A stretch of 34,194 nt of DNA from Spirochaetota bacterium (GTDB taxonomy: Bacteria; Spirochaetota; UBA4802; UBA5550): positions 1 to 34,194 of the forward strand of contig QKCL01000044.1 of assembly GCA_003246895.1 (NCBI GenBank), read 5' to 3'. Made by a program: the position numbers and the translations under genes. Positions 1-8,602 of this stretch are shown here, one piece after another. The notes below the pieces were generated by a model. It was not told the origin of the DNA. It searched no databases and saw nothing but the letters and a program-made list of their open reading frames with translations. Every line of letters begins with the position of its first letter. The first letter of the stretch is position 1.

Positions 1-437
1 AGTATTTGAAAATATAAAAATATTGTTTGTTTTAATGTAAAAAAATAAATTTTATATACATTCAAAAAAGAATGACTAGCAATTTGACACTGTTTTCAAA
101 CACAGGCGGGCAGAGAATACACTTTCAGAATACTTTGGTAATACTATCATTGAGCAGAATACCGTAATGTTGCAATTATAAATGACAGATGTATCAATTA
201 ATCAACAGCCGAATGCTTCAGTTTTCCTGCAGGTTTTTGCAGGAGAATGATTCCCGAAATTTATGCGGATATTCCGATCAAGACAACTCATCCCCCTGAC
301 ATTAGAACTGGCACACGTTCTCCAGAGAACAACACCTGCTCAATTTAACAAAATAAGGGTTTTCCTTAGTACAAAAATGTTGATATTTACTCCAAAAAAA
401 ATATCATAGTTTTATAAAAAATACAAAAGGGTTTGTT
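1..437. other. AT-rich intergenic region
   Basis: No intact gene is visible on either strand. The first 60 bases are very AT-rich. A TTGACA hexamer lies near 83-88 but no matching -10 is convincing. A 16-base string (GTTTTTGCAGGAGAAT, 233-248) occurs again at 17579-17594 in another gap, so part of this stretch may be a decayed member of a dispersed intergenic family. Confidence 0.5.
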
Positions 438-696
438 ATGAAAAAAATACTATTTTATTCTCTATGTTATCCATGTTTTTAACCGGATATACAACACTCC
501 GTCAGACAGGGACAGTACAAAAATAATTAACTGACCTGAAATTCCCGGAAAAAAAATACAAATTCAAGCACCTATAAACAAAGAAGTTTTCCGGGCAAAT
601 TCCAGAATAACAAGTTTTTACACAGTGACGGGGAGCAAATTTTCCCGCTACAAACAAACAAATACAATGAATATGATACTCCCTATAATCCAATAA
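438..696 (+). pseudogene. Remnant of a small lipoprotein gene
   Basis: The ATG at 438 opens with MKKILF and a hydrophobic stretch typical of a signal peptide. The frame is soon broken. Shifting one frame gives MLSMFLTGYTTLRQ, which looks like a lipoprotein signal whose lipobox Cys (LTGC) has become Tyr. A TAA then follows, and after another frame change an open, coding-like stretch runs to a stop at 694-696. This fits a small lipoprotein gene inactivated by at least one frameshift and one or more stops, directly upstream of a live lipoprotein gene. The family is not recognisable. It could instead be chance reading in AT-rich DNA; confidence is low. Confidence 0.3.
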
Positions 697-707
697 GGAG
701 CAACACT

Positions 708-3635
708 ATGAATACGTTTCTTTTACGCTCAACAGTTAAATCATTTTGTTTTTCTATAATTTTTTCTTTCTTTTTTGCCTGCGGTGGCGGAGGCGGCGGA
801 GGAAGCAGCAGTGCAACCACCCCTGTACCTGATACAACTCCACCGGTTATTGCATCAACAAATCCGATTTCCGGCGCCACAGGAATTGCAAATAATTCTT
901 CAATATCGGTTACATTTAATGAAGGCATGAATGAGACGACATTTGACAATACCTCATTTACTGTAAACGACGGGTCATCAAACCTTGCCGGTACCATTGC
1001 GCTTAGTACAGACAAAAAAACTGCAGTTTTCACTCTTTCTTCAAATATGGCATACGATGTAACACATACAGTTACCGTGAAAAGCACAGTCAAGGATATT
1101 GCAGGAAATGAACTCGGTTCTGATTCAGTATTCACCTTTACGACAGGCGCAGCACCAGACACAACTCCGCCCACAGTTTCAGTCAACCCGGCAAATGGTT
1201 CAGCAGGGTTCAGCGTCTCAGGCAACATTGTCCTTAGCTTTAGCGAGGCGATGAATCCCCTGACAATGACGGACACAAATATCAAGCTCTTTAAAAACGG
1301 CACAACCGAAATAAACGCTAATGTTTCATATGACTCAGGCACTCATACTGCAACAATTAATCCTGCAGTTGATCTTGATTATTCCACATCATACTCAGTA
1401 AAGGTCTATACCGGAGCAACAGATGCATCCGGAAATGCCATAGCATCGGTATTTACTTCCACGTTTACATCTGCTGCTGACACAACCCCTCCGGGAGTAT
1501 CGTCCCATGTGCCACTTTCAGATGCAACCGGCGTTGCAAAGGGTACGAACATTACCATAACTTTCAGTGAAAGGCTCAATGCTTCAACAGTGACAGCTTC
1601 AAATATAACTGTAATTAAACAATCTGATTCGTCTTCAGTTGCCGGGTCAGTCTCATATGACGACGCCACAAAAACCGTGACATTCAATCCGTCATCAGAT
1701 CTTGAAGCAGGGCCGACCGTGTATACGGTTACAGCGAAGACCGGCATTCAGGATATCGCAGGCAACAGCCTGTCTTCCAATGTATCCTGGAACTTCACCA
1801 CTTCCGACGGAACGGGGCCATCTGTAAGCAGTCATACTCCGTTAAATGGGTCGACAGGGGAATCGGTTGTCAACAGCATCACAATAACATTCAGTGAAGC
1901 TATAAATACTTCTACACTCACCACTTCAAATATCACGATCGAAGATTCAGACGGCAATTCTGTTCCAGGTTCGTTCAGCTATGACAGCGCAACCATGAAA
2001 GCTACTTTCATACCGACCTATAACATGAACTATCAGACAGTGTATACTGTAACCGTTGATACAGGGGTTGAGGATATATACGGAAACAGCGCTTCAGGGA
2101 GCACGAGCTGGTCTTTTACAACAAAAGAAAGAAAGTGGACTGTAATATATTACAGTGATGCAGACTGCGATCTTGAATCTGCGCTAATGATGGACGTTGC
2201 TGAAATGAAGAGCGGATATGTGGATGACCAGGGGCTTGACCTTATACTGCTGATCGACAGACATCCAGGTTCTTCAGGAGCTGGCGGTTACAGCTCTGAC
2301 AGTTCAACGCTTGGAGAAGACTTCGATGATACCAGAATTTACAGGATAACACACGGAAAGGCCGAGCGGATATCAGGAGGCACACAGTTCCCGGAAATAA
2401 CAAAGACATCGGACTACGAGGCAAACATGGGTGATGCATCCACTCTGAAAAAATTTATACAGTTCTGCAAGGCAAATTACAGCGCAGGCAAATATGCCCT
2501 GATACTTTCCAATCACGGCGGAGGAGCCAAATCTAGAAAGACTGTTCAGAGCAGTCTGTCATCTATAAAAAACAAAGACTTTGTTGCAACACAGAACAAG
2601 GATATATGTTTTGATGAGACCAGCGGGAATGATTTCCTCTACACTTCCGAAATAAGCGGAACCCTGACATCATCTGAGTCCGTAGACCTTCTGGGGATGG
2701 ATGCGTGTTTAATGTCCTCGGTGGAATTTGCCTATCAGTTCAGGAATGATGCATCAAATACCGGATTCAAGGCATCAATAATGGTCGCATCTGCACCAAC
2801 AGTATGGGGATACGGATGGGCCTATACAAGCATCTTCCAGAGACTTAAAAGCGGTGGCGGAGACAACGGAACCCTTGATTCTGTTGTAGGAGAATTTTCT
2901 GCCAATGAAATGTACTACGATCCTTCTACAATGACGGCAATAGAATTTGGAGGGGTAATTGTTGAGGAGCAGTCTGATTCAACCAGCCTGAATTCAAGCC
3001 AGTCCCTAACCTGTATCGATCTTTCAAAAATTGCTGCCGTAAAAAATGCAGTGGATGCGCTGGCAGTAAATCTTGCCCTTGAGAACGAAAAGACAGATCT
3101 TGAAGCCCTCAGAGGGAGCGGTTCATCTGTTTCTGTGCTTCATTATTTTGATGAATCAGATCAGAACGAGTGGATATTTTACCCTTACTTTGACATATAT
3201 GATCTTGCTGACAAAATATATTGGAGTTCAAATTTCAGTTCAACCATAAAAGGGAATGCATCTACACTTAAAACAGCAGTGGATGCCATGGTTATCTATT
3301 CATTCGGAAACTCAGATTACGGAATTGATTTTTCTTACAATAAGAGCGGTGTTCACATATTTTTCCCCGACGGGGACAGACAGATTACCGTTATTGATGT
3401 TACTGGTGATGGAGTAAATGATCCCGTTAATCTCTGGTACTGGCAGGACTGGTACAATTCCCTCGACATAAGCGGAGAATATACAGGTGCTCCCCTTGGG
3501 CAGCTTGACTGGTGTATTGACGGGATAAATCCGGCAGTAGATACAGTTGGCAACTGGTTTGAGCTGCTTGACAGCTGGTATGATACTCAACTGCCCAATG
3601 ATGCAAGCGGCGGATGGAACTATTATCAGTGGTAA
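708..3635 (+). CDS. Surface lipoprotein: four Ig-like domains plus clostripain-family (C11) protease
   Basis: 975 aa. The start at 708 follows AAGGAG with suitable spacing. A lipoprotein signal ends at Cys25 (FFFAC), followed by a glycine run and a Ser/Thr-rich linker. Four repeats of about 105 residues (roughly 42-465) begin DTTPP or a variant, contain a T/S-F-S/N-E-A/G-M/L-N segment and end F/W-x-FTT. That is the pattern of bacterial SbsA/Big_5 Ig-like domains. The remainder matches the clostripain (C11) cysteine peptidase family: WTVIYYSDADCDLES opens the domain, SNHGGG carries the likely catalytic His603 and MDACLMSSVE the likely nucleophile Cys667. The inferred role is an outer-membrane-anchored secreted protease held off the surface by the Ig stalk. 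C11 enzymes prefer Arg/Lys before the cut, but specificity here is unproven. A hairpin terminator follows directly. Confidence 0.88.
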   Translation: MNTFLLRSTVKSFCFSIIFSFFFACGGGGGGGSSSATTPVPDTTPPVIASTNPISGATGIANNSSISVTFNEGMNETTFDNTSFTVNDGSSNLAGTIALSTDKKTAVFTLSSNMAYDVTHTVTVKSTVKDIAGNELGSDSVFTFTTGAAPDTTPPTVSVNPANGSAGFSVSGNIVLSFSEAMNPLTMTDTNIKLFKNGTTEINANVSYDSGTHTATINPAVDLDYSTSYSVKVYTGATDASGNAIASVFTSTFTSAADTTPPGVSSHVPLSDATGVAKGTNITITFSERLNASTVTASNITVIKQSDSSSVAGSVSYDDATKTVTFNPSSDLEAGPTVYTVTAKTGIQDIAGNSLSSNVSWNFTTSDGTGPSVSSHTPLNGSTGESVVNSITITFSEAINTSTLTTSNITIEDSDGNSVPGSFSYDSATMKATFIPTYNMNYQTVYTVTVDTGVEDIYGNSASGSTSWSFTTKERKWTVIYYSDADCDLESALMMDVAEMKSGYVDDQGLDLILLIDRHPGSSGAGGYSSDSSTLGEDFDDTRIYRITHGKAERISGGTQFPEITKTSDYEANMGDASTLKKFIQFCKANYSAGKYALILSNHGGGAKSRKTVQSSLSSIKNKDFVATQNKDICFDETSGNDFLYTSEISGTLTSSESVDLLGMDACLMSSVEFAYQFRNDASNTGFKASIMVASAPTVWGYGWAYTSIFQRLKSGGGDNGTLDSVVGEFSANEMYYDPSTMTAIEFGGVIVEEQSDSTSLNSSQSLTCIDLSKIAAVKNAVDALAVNLALENEKTDLEALRGSGSSVSVLHYFDESDQNEWIFYPYFDIYDLADKIYWSSNFSSTIKGNASTLKTAVDAMVIYSFGNSDYGIDFSYNKSGVHIFFPDGDRQITVIDVTGDGVNDPVNLWYWQDWYNSLDISGEYTGAPLGQLDWCIDGINPAVDTVGNWFELLDSWYDTQLPNDASGGWNYYQW

Positions 3636-3641
3636 AACACA

Positions 3642-3676
3642 CAGAGCCGCCTTTACGGCGGCTCTGTCATTTATTT
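3642..3676 (+). terminator. Hairpin terminator after the C11 lipoprotein gene
   Basis: A perfect 10-bp stem (CAGAGCCGCC at 3642-3651, GGCGGCTCTG at 3657-3666) with a TTTAC loop is followed by a T-rich tail. It lies 6 nt after the stop codon of the protease gene and just before the ribosome-binding site of the next gene. Confidence 0.75.
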
Positions 3677-3690
3677 GAAAAGGAATAAAC

Positions 3691-4218
3691 TTGAAAATGA
3701 GCATATTAAAGCACCTCATTCTGATGATTATGTTTTGCAGTGCCGGATGCGAATCTTCAAACCAAAGAACAAGCAACTGCAGCAATACATTAAACGTAAA
3801 TCATTCCGTTATTTATTCAAGGAAGGGCACACGTTCGGAAAGCCGAACCGGAAATCTGAAAATAAACGGCATTGAAATTCCCCGGAACTTCACCATGGTA
3901 ATTGCCAAAGGGAAGGTGTATCACTTTAAACCCAAAACAACCCTCTGGGGAAATAACGGCTACTGGCCCTCTGCAGAGATTGATGTTAAATCAAGGACAA
4001 ACAGTTCTGGTATTTTTTTATCTGAAAAAGATCTTAAAAGAGGCTGGAGCGAGGGGTCTATTGTATATACAGATACCCCCTGTGGCTGGATATATGTTGA
4101 GTGGGAACATGGGAAAGCCATGGTTTCAATCCATAAAATAAATAAACTGATTAAAACAAGAAATATTAAATCTCTCATTGAGAAAGACAGTCTTCTCCAG
4201 AAAAGGATAAAGAATTAA
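3691..4218 (+). CDS. Small predicted lipoprotein, function unknown
   Basis: About 175 aa, no family recognised. The N-terminus has Lys residues, a hydrophobic run (LILMIMF) and a good lipobox (CSAGC), so it is probably a lipid-anchored envelope protein. Two starts are possible. TTG at 3691 lies 6 nt after AAAAGGA, and ATG at 3697 lies 12 nt after it. Spacing favours TTG; codon preference favours ATG. The mature part is mixed in composition, with aromatic residues in the middle (NNGYWPSAEID, CGWIYVEWEHG) and a basic C-terminus. This suggests a small beta-rich domain, but that is inference. The terminator at 3642-3676 separates it from the protease gene, so shared expression would need read-through. 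Confidence 0.65.
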   Translation: MKMSILKHLILMIMFCSAGCESSNQRTSNCSNTLNVNHSVIYSRKGTRSESRTGNLKINGIEIPRNFTMVIAKGKVYHFKPKTTLWGNNGYWPSAEIDVKSRTNSSGIFLSEKDLKRGWSEGSIVYTDTPCGWIYVEWEHGKAMVSIHKINKLIKTRNIKSLIEKDSLLQKRIKN

Positions 4219-4525
4219 CCATTTGTCATTTCCTTCTTTATAAAACAGTTTCCGTTTGATTAGTCGGGCATATAAGGATTTGTCCTTAACCTTACAACCG
4301 TTTAAAACTTCCGGGGAGACAGAAAAAGTCTCACCAAGATTATAAACCTATCCTATGCATACCACCCCTGTCCACGATTATAGGAAAGATGGGAATTTTG
4401 TTAATGTTCGATTAAAATAAATACAAAAACCGGAAGTTCATCACTCATCTGTTTTCTTGTAAAACTCTTACATTCCGTCTACGACAGTCTACAGACATAA
4501 TCGGACATCAGGAATCTGCATAGAT
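4219..4525. other. Intergenic region between convergent genes
   Basis: No coding region is seen. Short inverted repeats are present: AACTTCCGG near 4306 and CCGGAAGTT near 4431, about 120 bases apart, and a small AAGGA/TCCTT hairpin near 4276. A 9-bp inverted repeat (GAATCTGCA at 4512-4520, TGCAGATTC at 4545-4553) overlaps the 3' end of the comM-like gene and could form a weak terminator. None is strong. Confidence 0.45.
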
Positions 4526-6049
4526 TCATAGACTATAGTTCCTGTGCAGATTCTTGTACGAAAGTGCCTCCAGCAGATGTTTTCTGCATATATTCTCTGC
4601 ACCTTCTAAATCAGCAATGGTTCTCGCCACCTTAAGCACCTTAAAGTAGGATCTGGCAGAAAAAGACATTCCCGCCACTGCTTTCCTGAAAAATTTTTCA
4701 TCTTCAGAATTGAGTCTGCAATGCCTTTTAAGAAGAGCCTGCGACATTCTGGAATTATACCTCATACCGGTACCGCTAAACCGTTTCAGCTGTATTTCCC
4801 GTGCATTATGCACTCTTTTCAGAATTTCTTCCGATGATTCAGACAATAAATCACAGGCCAGATCCTCATAAGACACCCTGTTAACCAGAACCTCCATATC
4901 TATCCGGTCAGACACGGGGCCAGTTATCTTATTAAAATAATTGAGTCTTTTAAGAGATGAACACTTGCACTCGATATCATCGTCGAAGAGATGGCCGCAC
5001 TGGCATGGATTGCTTGCCGCAATGAGCATAAAATCCGATGGAAAAATTACGGTTCCCGAAGCCCTGGCCACTGTCACCTCATTGTCTTCAAGGGGCTGCC
5101 TCAGGGCCTGTATGACATTGTTCTTAAATTCAACAAATTCATCGAGAAAAAGCACTCCGTTATGAGCAAGAGAGATCTCTCCTGCACTTAAATTCGCCCC
5201 TCCTCCGACCAGCGCCACCTCCGATGAGGTATGATGTGGCGACCTGAACGGCGGCCTCCTCACCATGCCCTGCCCCTCCCTCAATATGCCCGCAACAGAA
5301 TGAACCATTGTAGTTTCTACTGAACTTTCCCAGTCAAGGTCGGGTAGAATGCCTGTTACCCGCTTTGCAAGCATGGTCTTACCTGAACCGGGAGATCCGT
5401 AAAGAAGTATATTGTGATGCCCTGCAGCTGCAATTTCAAGAGCCCTCTTTGCATTTTCCTGGCCCCTGACATCTGAAAAATCGGGTACCGCAGTTATAGA
5501 TTCAGACTTTACGCTTCCGTCATATTCAAAAGGAGGGTATTCATTGCGGAATACACTCTCCATTTCAGAAAAAAATTCAACGGCAAATACAGTCATTCCT
5601 TTTACTGCTGCTGCCTCTACTCCATTTTCCCTGGGAACAATAACTCTTTTGTGGCCAAGCCTGTAAAGTGCTATGACCATGGATATTACGCCTCTAACAG
5701 GTTTAATTCTGCCATCCAGTGAAAGTTCCCCAACCATTGCTATGGTTTCCACGGCAAGATCAGTCTGCCCCGTGGATCTGAGTATTGACATTGCAATGGG
5801 CAGATCAAAGTTCGGGCCTGCCTTCTTAAAACCCGCAGGTGCAAGATTGACAACATAATTTTTCGGAGGGAACTCATAACCTGAATTTTCAACTGCCGAA
5901 CGTATCCTCTCCCGGGACTCCCTGATTGTGGAATCAGGGAGTCCCACTATATTGAAACCGGGAAGCCCTTTCATTATGTCCACTTCCACTTCAACAGGAA
6001 CGGCTTCAACACCCTTTAATGCCAGGGATACAGTCTTTGAAAGCATCAT
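4526..6049 (-). CDS. comM: YifB/ComM-family Mg-chelatase-like AAA+ ATPase
   Basis: 507 aa, the usual length of the family. The N-terminal region (about 1-165) has the Lon-protease-like fold typical of YifB: KGLPGFNIVGLPDSTIRES, then NLAPAG and GPNFDLPIA. The AAA+ core has Walker A GSPGSGKT near residue 218, the chelatase-type segment RPPFRSPHHT, Walker B VLFLDEF, and the Cys-rich NPCQCGH loop with a second Cys pair (CKC). The C-terminal Mg-chelatase lid follows. ComM proteins are hexameric helicases that promote branch migration during integration of transformed DNA in some bacteria. No other competence gene is in the window. The ribosome-binding site AAAGGAG lies 3 nt before the first ATG and 6 nt before the second, so the second ATG (at 6046) may be used. 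The gene diverges from the trp operon. Confidence 0.93.
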   Translation of the reverse strand: MMLSKTVSLALKGVEAVPVEVEVDIMKGLPGFNIVGLPDSTIRESRERIRSAVENSGYEFPPKNYVVNLAPAGFKKAGPNFDLPIAMSILRSTGQTDLAVETIAMVGELSLDGRIKPVRGVISMVIALYRLGHKRVIVPRENGVEAAAVKGMTVFAVEFFSEMESVFRNEYPPFEYDGSVKSESITAVPDFSDVRGQENAKRALEIAAAGHHNILLYGSPGSGKTMLAKRVTGILPDLDWESSVETTMVHSVAGILREGQGMVRRPPFRSPHHTSSEVALVGGGANLSAGEISLAHNGVLFLDEFVEFKNNVIQALRQPLEDNEVTVARASGTVIFPSDFMLIAASNPCQCGHLFDDDIECKCSSLKRLNYFNKITGPVSDRIDMEVLVNRVSYEDLACDLLSESSEEILKRVHNAREIQLKRFSGTGMRYNSRMSQALLKRHCRLNSEDEKFFRKAVAGMSFSARSYFKVLKVARTIADLEGAENICRKHLLEALSYKNLHRNYSL

Positions 6050-6131
6050 TTACTCCTTTAAAAGGCATACGCCTCCCTGATACTGTTAATTAAAAAAATT
6101 TCCTCGTTATCAGAAAAAATTCATTTCAGGC

Positions 6132-6179
6132 TTGACAATATGCGTCATGTTTCTATTTATAGAAACATGACGCATATTG
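6132..6179 (+). promoter_or_regulatory. 44-bp palindrome (candidate operator) at the trp promoter
   Basis: Two arms of 21 bp (6136-6156 and 6159-6179) are exact reverse complements around a TT centre; each contains ATGCGTCATGTTTCTA or its complement. A TTGACA -35-like hexamer at 6132-6137 runs into the left arm. A -10 is not clear but would fall at the palindrome centre. The trpD ribosome-binding site begins 5 nt after the right arm. The position suggests an operator for a dimeric repressor of the trp operon, possibly also acting on divergent comM. If transcription starts upstream of it, it would form a very stable RNA hairpin instead. It does not resemble the E. coli TrpR operator, and no Trp-rich leader peptide is seen. 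Confidence 0.7.
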
Positions 6180-6196
6180 GAACAAGGAGACAAACC

Positions 6197-7213
6197 ATGG
6201 AAAAAGATAAAAAACAGGTTCTTTCAGCTCTTTTTGAGGGAAAATCCATATCTGAGCAGGATTCGGAATTCATTTTCGGTGAAATTTTCTCCGGAAATCT
6301 TTCGGATATTGAACTGAGCGCAATGCTTATTGCACTGAAGATGAAGGGTGAAACCCCGGAAGAAATAAGCGGTGCGGCAAAATCAATGAGAAAATTCTGC
6401 AACAAAATTGATGTGGACAGCCGTGCCGTTTTTGACAACTGCGGCACAGGCGGTGACAGCTCCGGCATGATGAACATCTCGTCATCGGTATCAATAATAC
6501 TCTCCTCTCTGGGAATTCCTGTTGCAAAACACGGCAACAGGTCAGTGAGCGGAAAAAGCGGGTCCACAGACTTCATGGAAGCCATTGGAATACCTGCTGA
6601 CCTGAAAGGAACTGAAGCAGAAAAATATTTCATGGACAAAGACTATATATATATGGCAGCTCCCAATTACCACCCGGCAATGAAATATGCCGTGCCAATC
6701 AGAAAGGAGCTGGCAACAAGAACTATTTTTAACTATCTGGGGCCACTCACAAACCCTGCAGGCACTAAACGTCAGGCAATAGGCCTTTTCAGCCCTGAAC
6801 TTCTCGATAAATATTCGCAAACCGCCAGAAACCTTGATTTTGAAAGGGTCATCGTATACTCCGGCATGGACGGCATGGATGAAGTGTCACCCTTTGAGAA
6901 AACAATGGCATGTGAAATACAGAACGGCGAGATCAGAAAATTTAAAATAGACCCTGCCGGATTTATCGGCACTTCCGAAGCTTCAGCAATTCCAATGCAC
7001 CTTTCTCCCCAGGAAAACGCAGAACTCTTTACAGAAACCATTTCGTCCGGGAAGGTAACAGGCGTCTCAAAACTTCTGGCAATGAACTCAGCACTTGCAC
7101 TGTATGCATATGATGAAAATTCAGACCTTAAAGAAAACTATGAGCGCTCCCTTGCGGCGATGACTGATGGAACCGTAAAGTCAAAAATAGACTCCCTCAA
7201 GGAAATACGATGA
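6197..7213 (+). CDS. trpD: Anthranilate phosphoribosyltransferase
   Basis: 338 aa from ATG 6197, chosen because AAGGAGA lies just upstream; the earlier in-frame ATG at 6140 is inside the palindrome. The enzyme transfers phosphoribosyl from PRPP to anthranilate, the second committed step of tryptophan synthesis. Family signatures are all present: DNCGTGGDSSGMMNIS (PRPP/Mg loop), AKHGNRSVSGKSGSTDF, and RTIFNYLGPLTNP. Length is normal and there is no fused glutamine amidotransferase (TrpG) domain. It is the first gene of trpDCFBA; trpE and trpG are not in this window. The stop overlaps the trpC start as ATGA, indicating translational coupling. Confidence 0.95.
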   Translation: MEKDKKQVLSALFEGKSISEQDSEFIFGEIFSGNLSDIELSAMLIALKMKGETPEEISGAAKSMRKFCNKIDVDSRAVFDNCGTGGDSSGMMNISSSVSIILSSLGIPVAKHGNRSVSGKSGSTDFMEAIGIPADLKGTEAEKYFMDKDYIYMAAPNYHPAMKYAVPIRKELATRTIFNYLGPLTNPAGTKRQAIGLFSPELLDKYSQTARNLDFERVIVYSGMDGMDEVSPFEKTMACEIQNGEIRKFKIDPAGFIGTSEASAIPMHLSPQENAELFTETISSGKVTGVSKLLAMNSALALYAYDENSDLKENYERSLAAMTDGTVKSKIDSLKEIR

Positions 7214-7980
7214 ACCGTTTTTCGCTCCAGGGCATGCGCAGCATAAAGGAAAATGAACTTCCGGAAATTGATTCAGTACTGGAAAGATTCCCCGAAAGAA
7301 AACGGAGGCATCTGCACATAAGGGACTTTTTGCGGGACAGCATAAATATAATTGCCGAAATAAAAAAGTCATCTCCTTCCCTTGGCGATATAAACAGGGA
7401 AACGGACATTCGTGACCAGATGAATATGTATATTGAAGGGGGGGCTTCAGGAATAAGTGTACTCACCGAAAAAAATTACTTCGGAGGTTCCCTTGAAAGT
7501 CTGGGGGAGATCTCTCCTGCCATCAATGTACCGGTACTGTGCAAGGACTTCGTCTATTTCGACAAGCAGATAGATGCGGCAGAAAAACTCGGCGCTGACC
7601 TTGTTCTTCTCATAGTGAAGTCATTGGGCATGGAGGAGATGGAAAGGCTTTATTTCAGGTCTCTTGAATCGGGTCTTACACCACTTGTGGAAGTCCATGA
7701 ATACAGCGAGTTTGAAAAGATAAGACACCTTAACCCCGAGGTTGTGCTTGTTAACATGAGAAACCTTGAAACTCTGGAAATACTATATGAGGTGGGGACA
7801 GAGACCCTGAAAAAAATACCAGATTCCGTAATCAGAGTAAGTGCAAGCGGCATAAACAGCAGCGCTGATATAAAAAACATACTGCGCAAAACCGGTGTAA
7901 ACAATTTTCTCGTGGGAACTTCACTCATGAAAAACGGTGACCCGGCCGAACTGCTTCGGGAGTTTAAAAATGTTTCTTAA
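7210..7980 (+). CDS. trpC: Indole-3-glycerol-phosphate synthase
   Basis: 256 aa TIM-barrel enzyme closing the indole ring from CdRP. Recognisable elements in order: EIKKSSPSLGDIN (phosphate and substrate Lys), ISVLTEKNYFGGS, VLCKDFVYF with the catalytic Lys, LGADLVLLIV, PLVEVHEYSE, and VNMRNL, which keeps the Asn of the usual IN-x-R-D/N-L motif. The usual beta-7 motif (S/A)ESGI reads SASGI here: the Glu matching Glu210 of the Sulfolobus enzyme, a substrate-binding residue, is replaced by Ala. The gene starts on the ATGA overlap with trpD and overlaps trpF by 11 nt. It is a stand-alone TrpC, not a TrpC-TrpF fusion. Confidence 0.93.
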   Translation: MNRFSLQGMRSIKENELPEIDSVLERFPERKRRHLHIRDFLRDSINIIAEIKKSSPSLGDINRETDIRDQMNMYIEGGASGISVLTEKNYFGGSLESLGEISPAINVPVLCKDFVYFDKQIDAAEKLGADLVLLIVKSLGMEEMERLYFRSLESGLTPLVEVHEYSEFEKIRHLNPEVVLVNMRNLETLEILYEVGTETLKKIPDSVIRVSASGINSSADIKNILRKTGVNNFLVGTSLMKNGDPAELLREFKNVS

Positions 7981-8602
7981 ATTCTGCGGATTCACTAGGG
8001 TGGAGGACGTGGAGTACGCGGCAGCACTTCCCCTTTCAGCAATGGGATTTATTTTCTACAGAAAATCAAAGAGATATATTACACCAGAGAGAGCCCGGGA
8101 ACTGGGAAGCATTCTCAAGGGAACAGATATTAAAAAAACGGGTATTTTCGTTGATGACAGTGTCGAGGAAATAAAAAGGATTGCAGATATTGCAGGCCTT
8201 GACATAGTGCAGATCTATGACCGGACAATGGAGCCTGAACTTTCAAAGGAGAGGCAGGTCATTCTCTGTCACAGAATTTCAGGCAGAGAAGACATGGACG
8301 AAATTCTTCCTCCAGAAATGAAGAAGAACCTGCTGCTATTTGACGCATACAGCGGAGACGGTTACGGCGGAACAGGCCATTCATTCGACTGGTCGCTTTT
8401 AAATGACTATAAGTACCTGGACAGGCTTATCGTTGCGGGGGGACTCAACAGCGGAAATGTCGGGGAACTACTGAGAACTGTCTCCCCTTACGGCATCGAC
8501 CTCTCCTCTGGAATAGAGGTTTCCCCCGGGATTAAGTCCAGAGAGAAAATTGACGAAATAATGAAGAAAATCAAGGAGGCCACAGATGGAAAGAGTGCCT
8601 GA
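7970..8602 (+). CDS. trpF: Phosphoribosylanthranilate isomerase
   Basis: 210 aa from ATG 7970. An upstream in-frame ATG at 7937 would overlap trpC by 44 nt and add residues outside the family, and the protein should begin MFLKFCG, matching the family K-I-C-G start with its catalytic Cys. Other marks are [20 protein letters not shown] (catalytic Asp and phosphate region), [11 protein letters not shown] and GIDLSSGIE followed by PGIK. The enzyme converts PRA to CdRP. The N-terminal half is divergent: the usual D-x-V-Q-L-H-G segment reads DIVQIYD. It overlaps trpC by 11 nt and trpB by 17 nt. Confidence 0.93.
   Translation: MFLKFCGFTRVEDVEYAAALPLSAMGFIFYRKSKRYITPERARELGSILKGTDIKKTGIFVDDSVEEIKRIADIAGLDIVQIYDRTMEPELSKERQVILCHRISGREDMDEILPPEMKKNLLLFDAYSGDGYGGTGHSFDWSLLNDYKYLDRLIVAGGLNSGNVGELLRTVSPYGIDLSSGIEVSPGIKSREKIDEIMKKIKEATDGKSA

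Noticed and set aside
683-1342. Long minus-strand ORF of 219 codons over the Ig-like domains
   Set aside because: It is antisense to a well-supported gene, low in complexity (Pro run opposite the Gly codons) and has no recognisable domain.
6140-6196. Upstream ATG of trpD
   Set aside because: It lies inside the palindrome, has no ribosome-binding site, and adds residues foreign to TrpD; ATG 6197 has AAGGAGA.
6060-6196. Trp leader peptide and attenuator before trpD
   Set aside because: No short ORF with tandem Trp codons; the only structure is the palindrome, with no T run after it.
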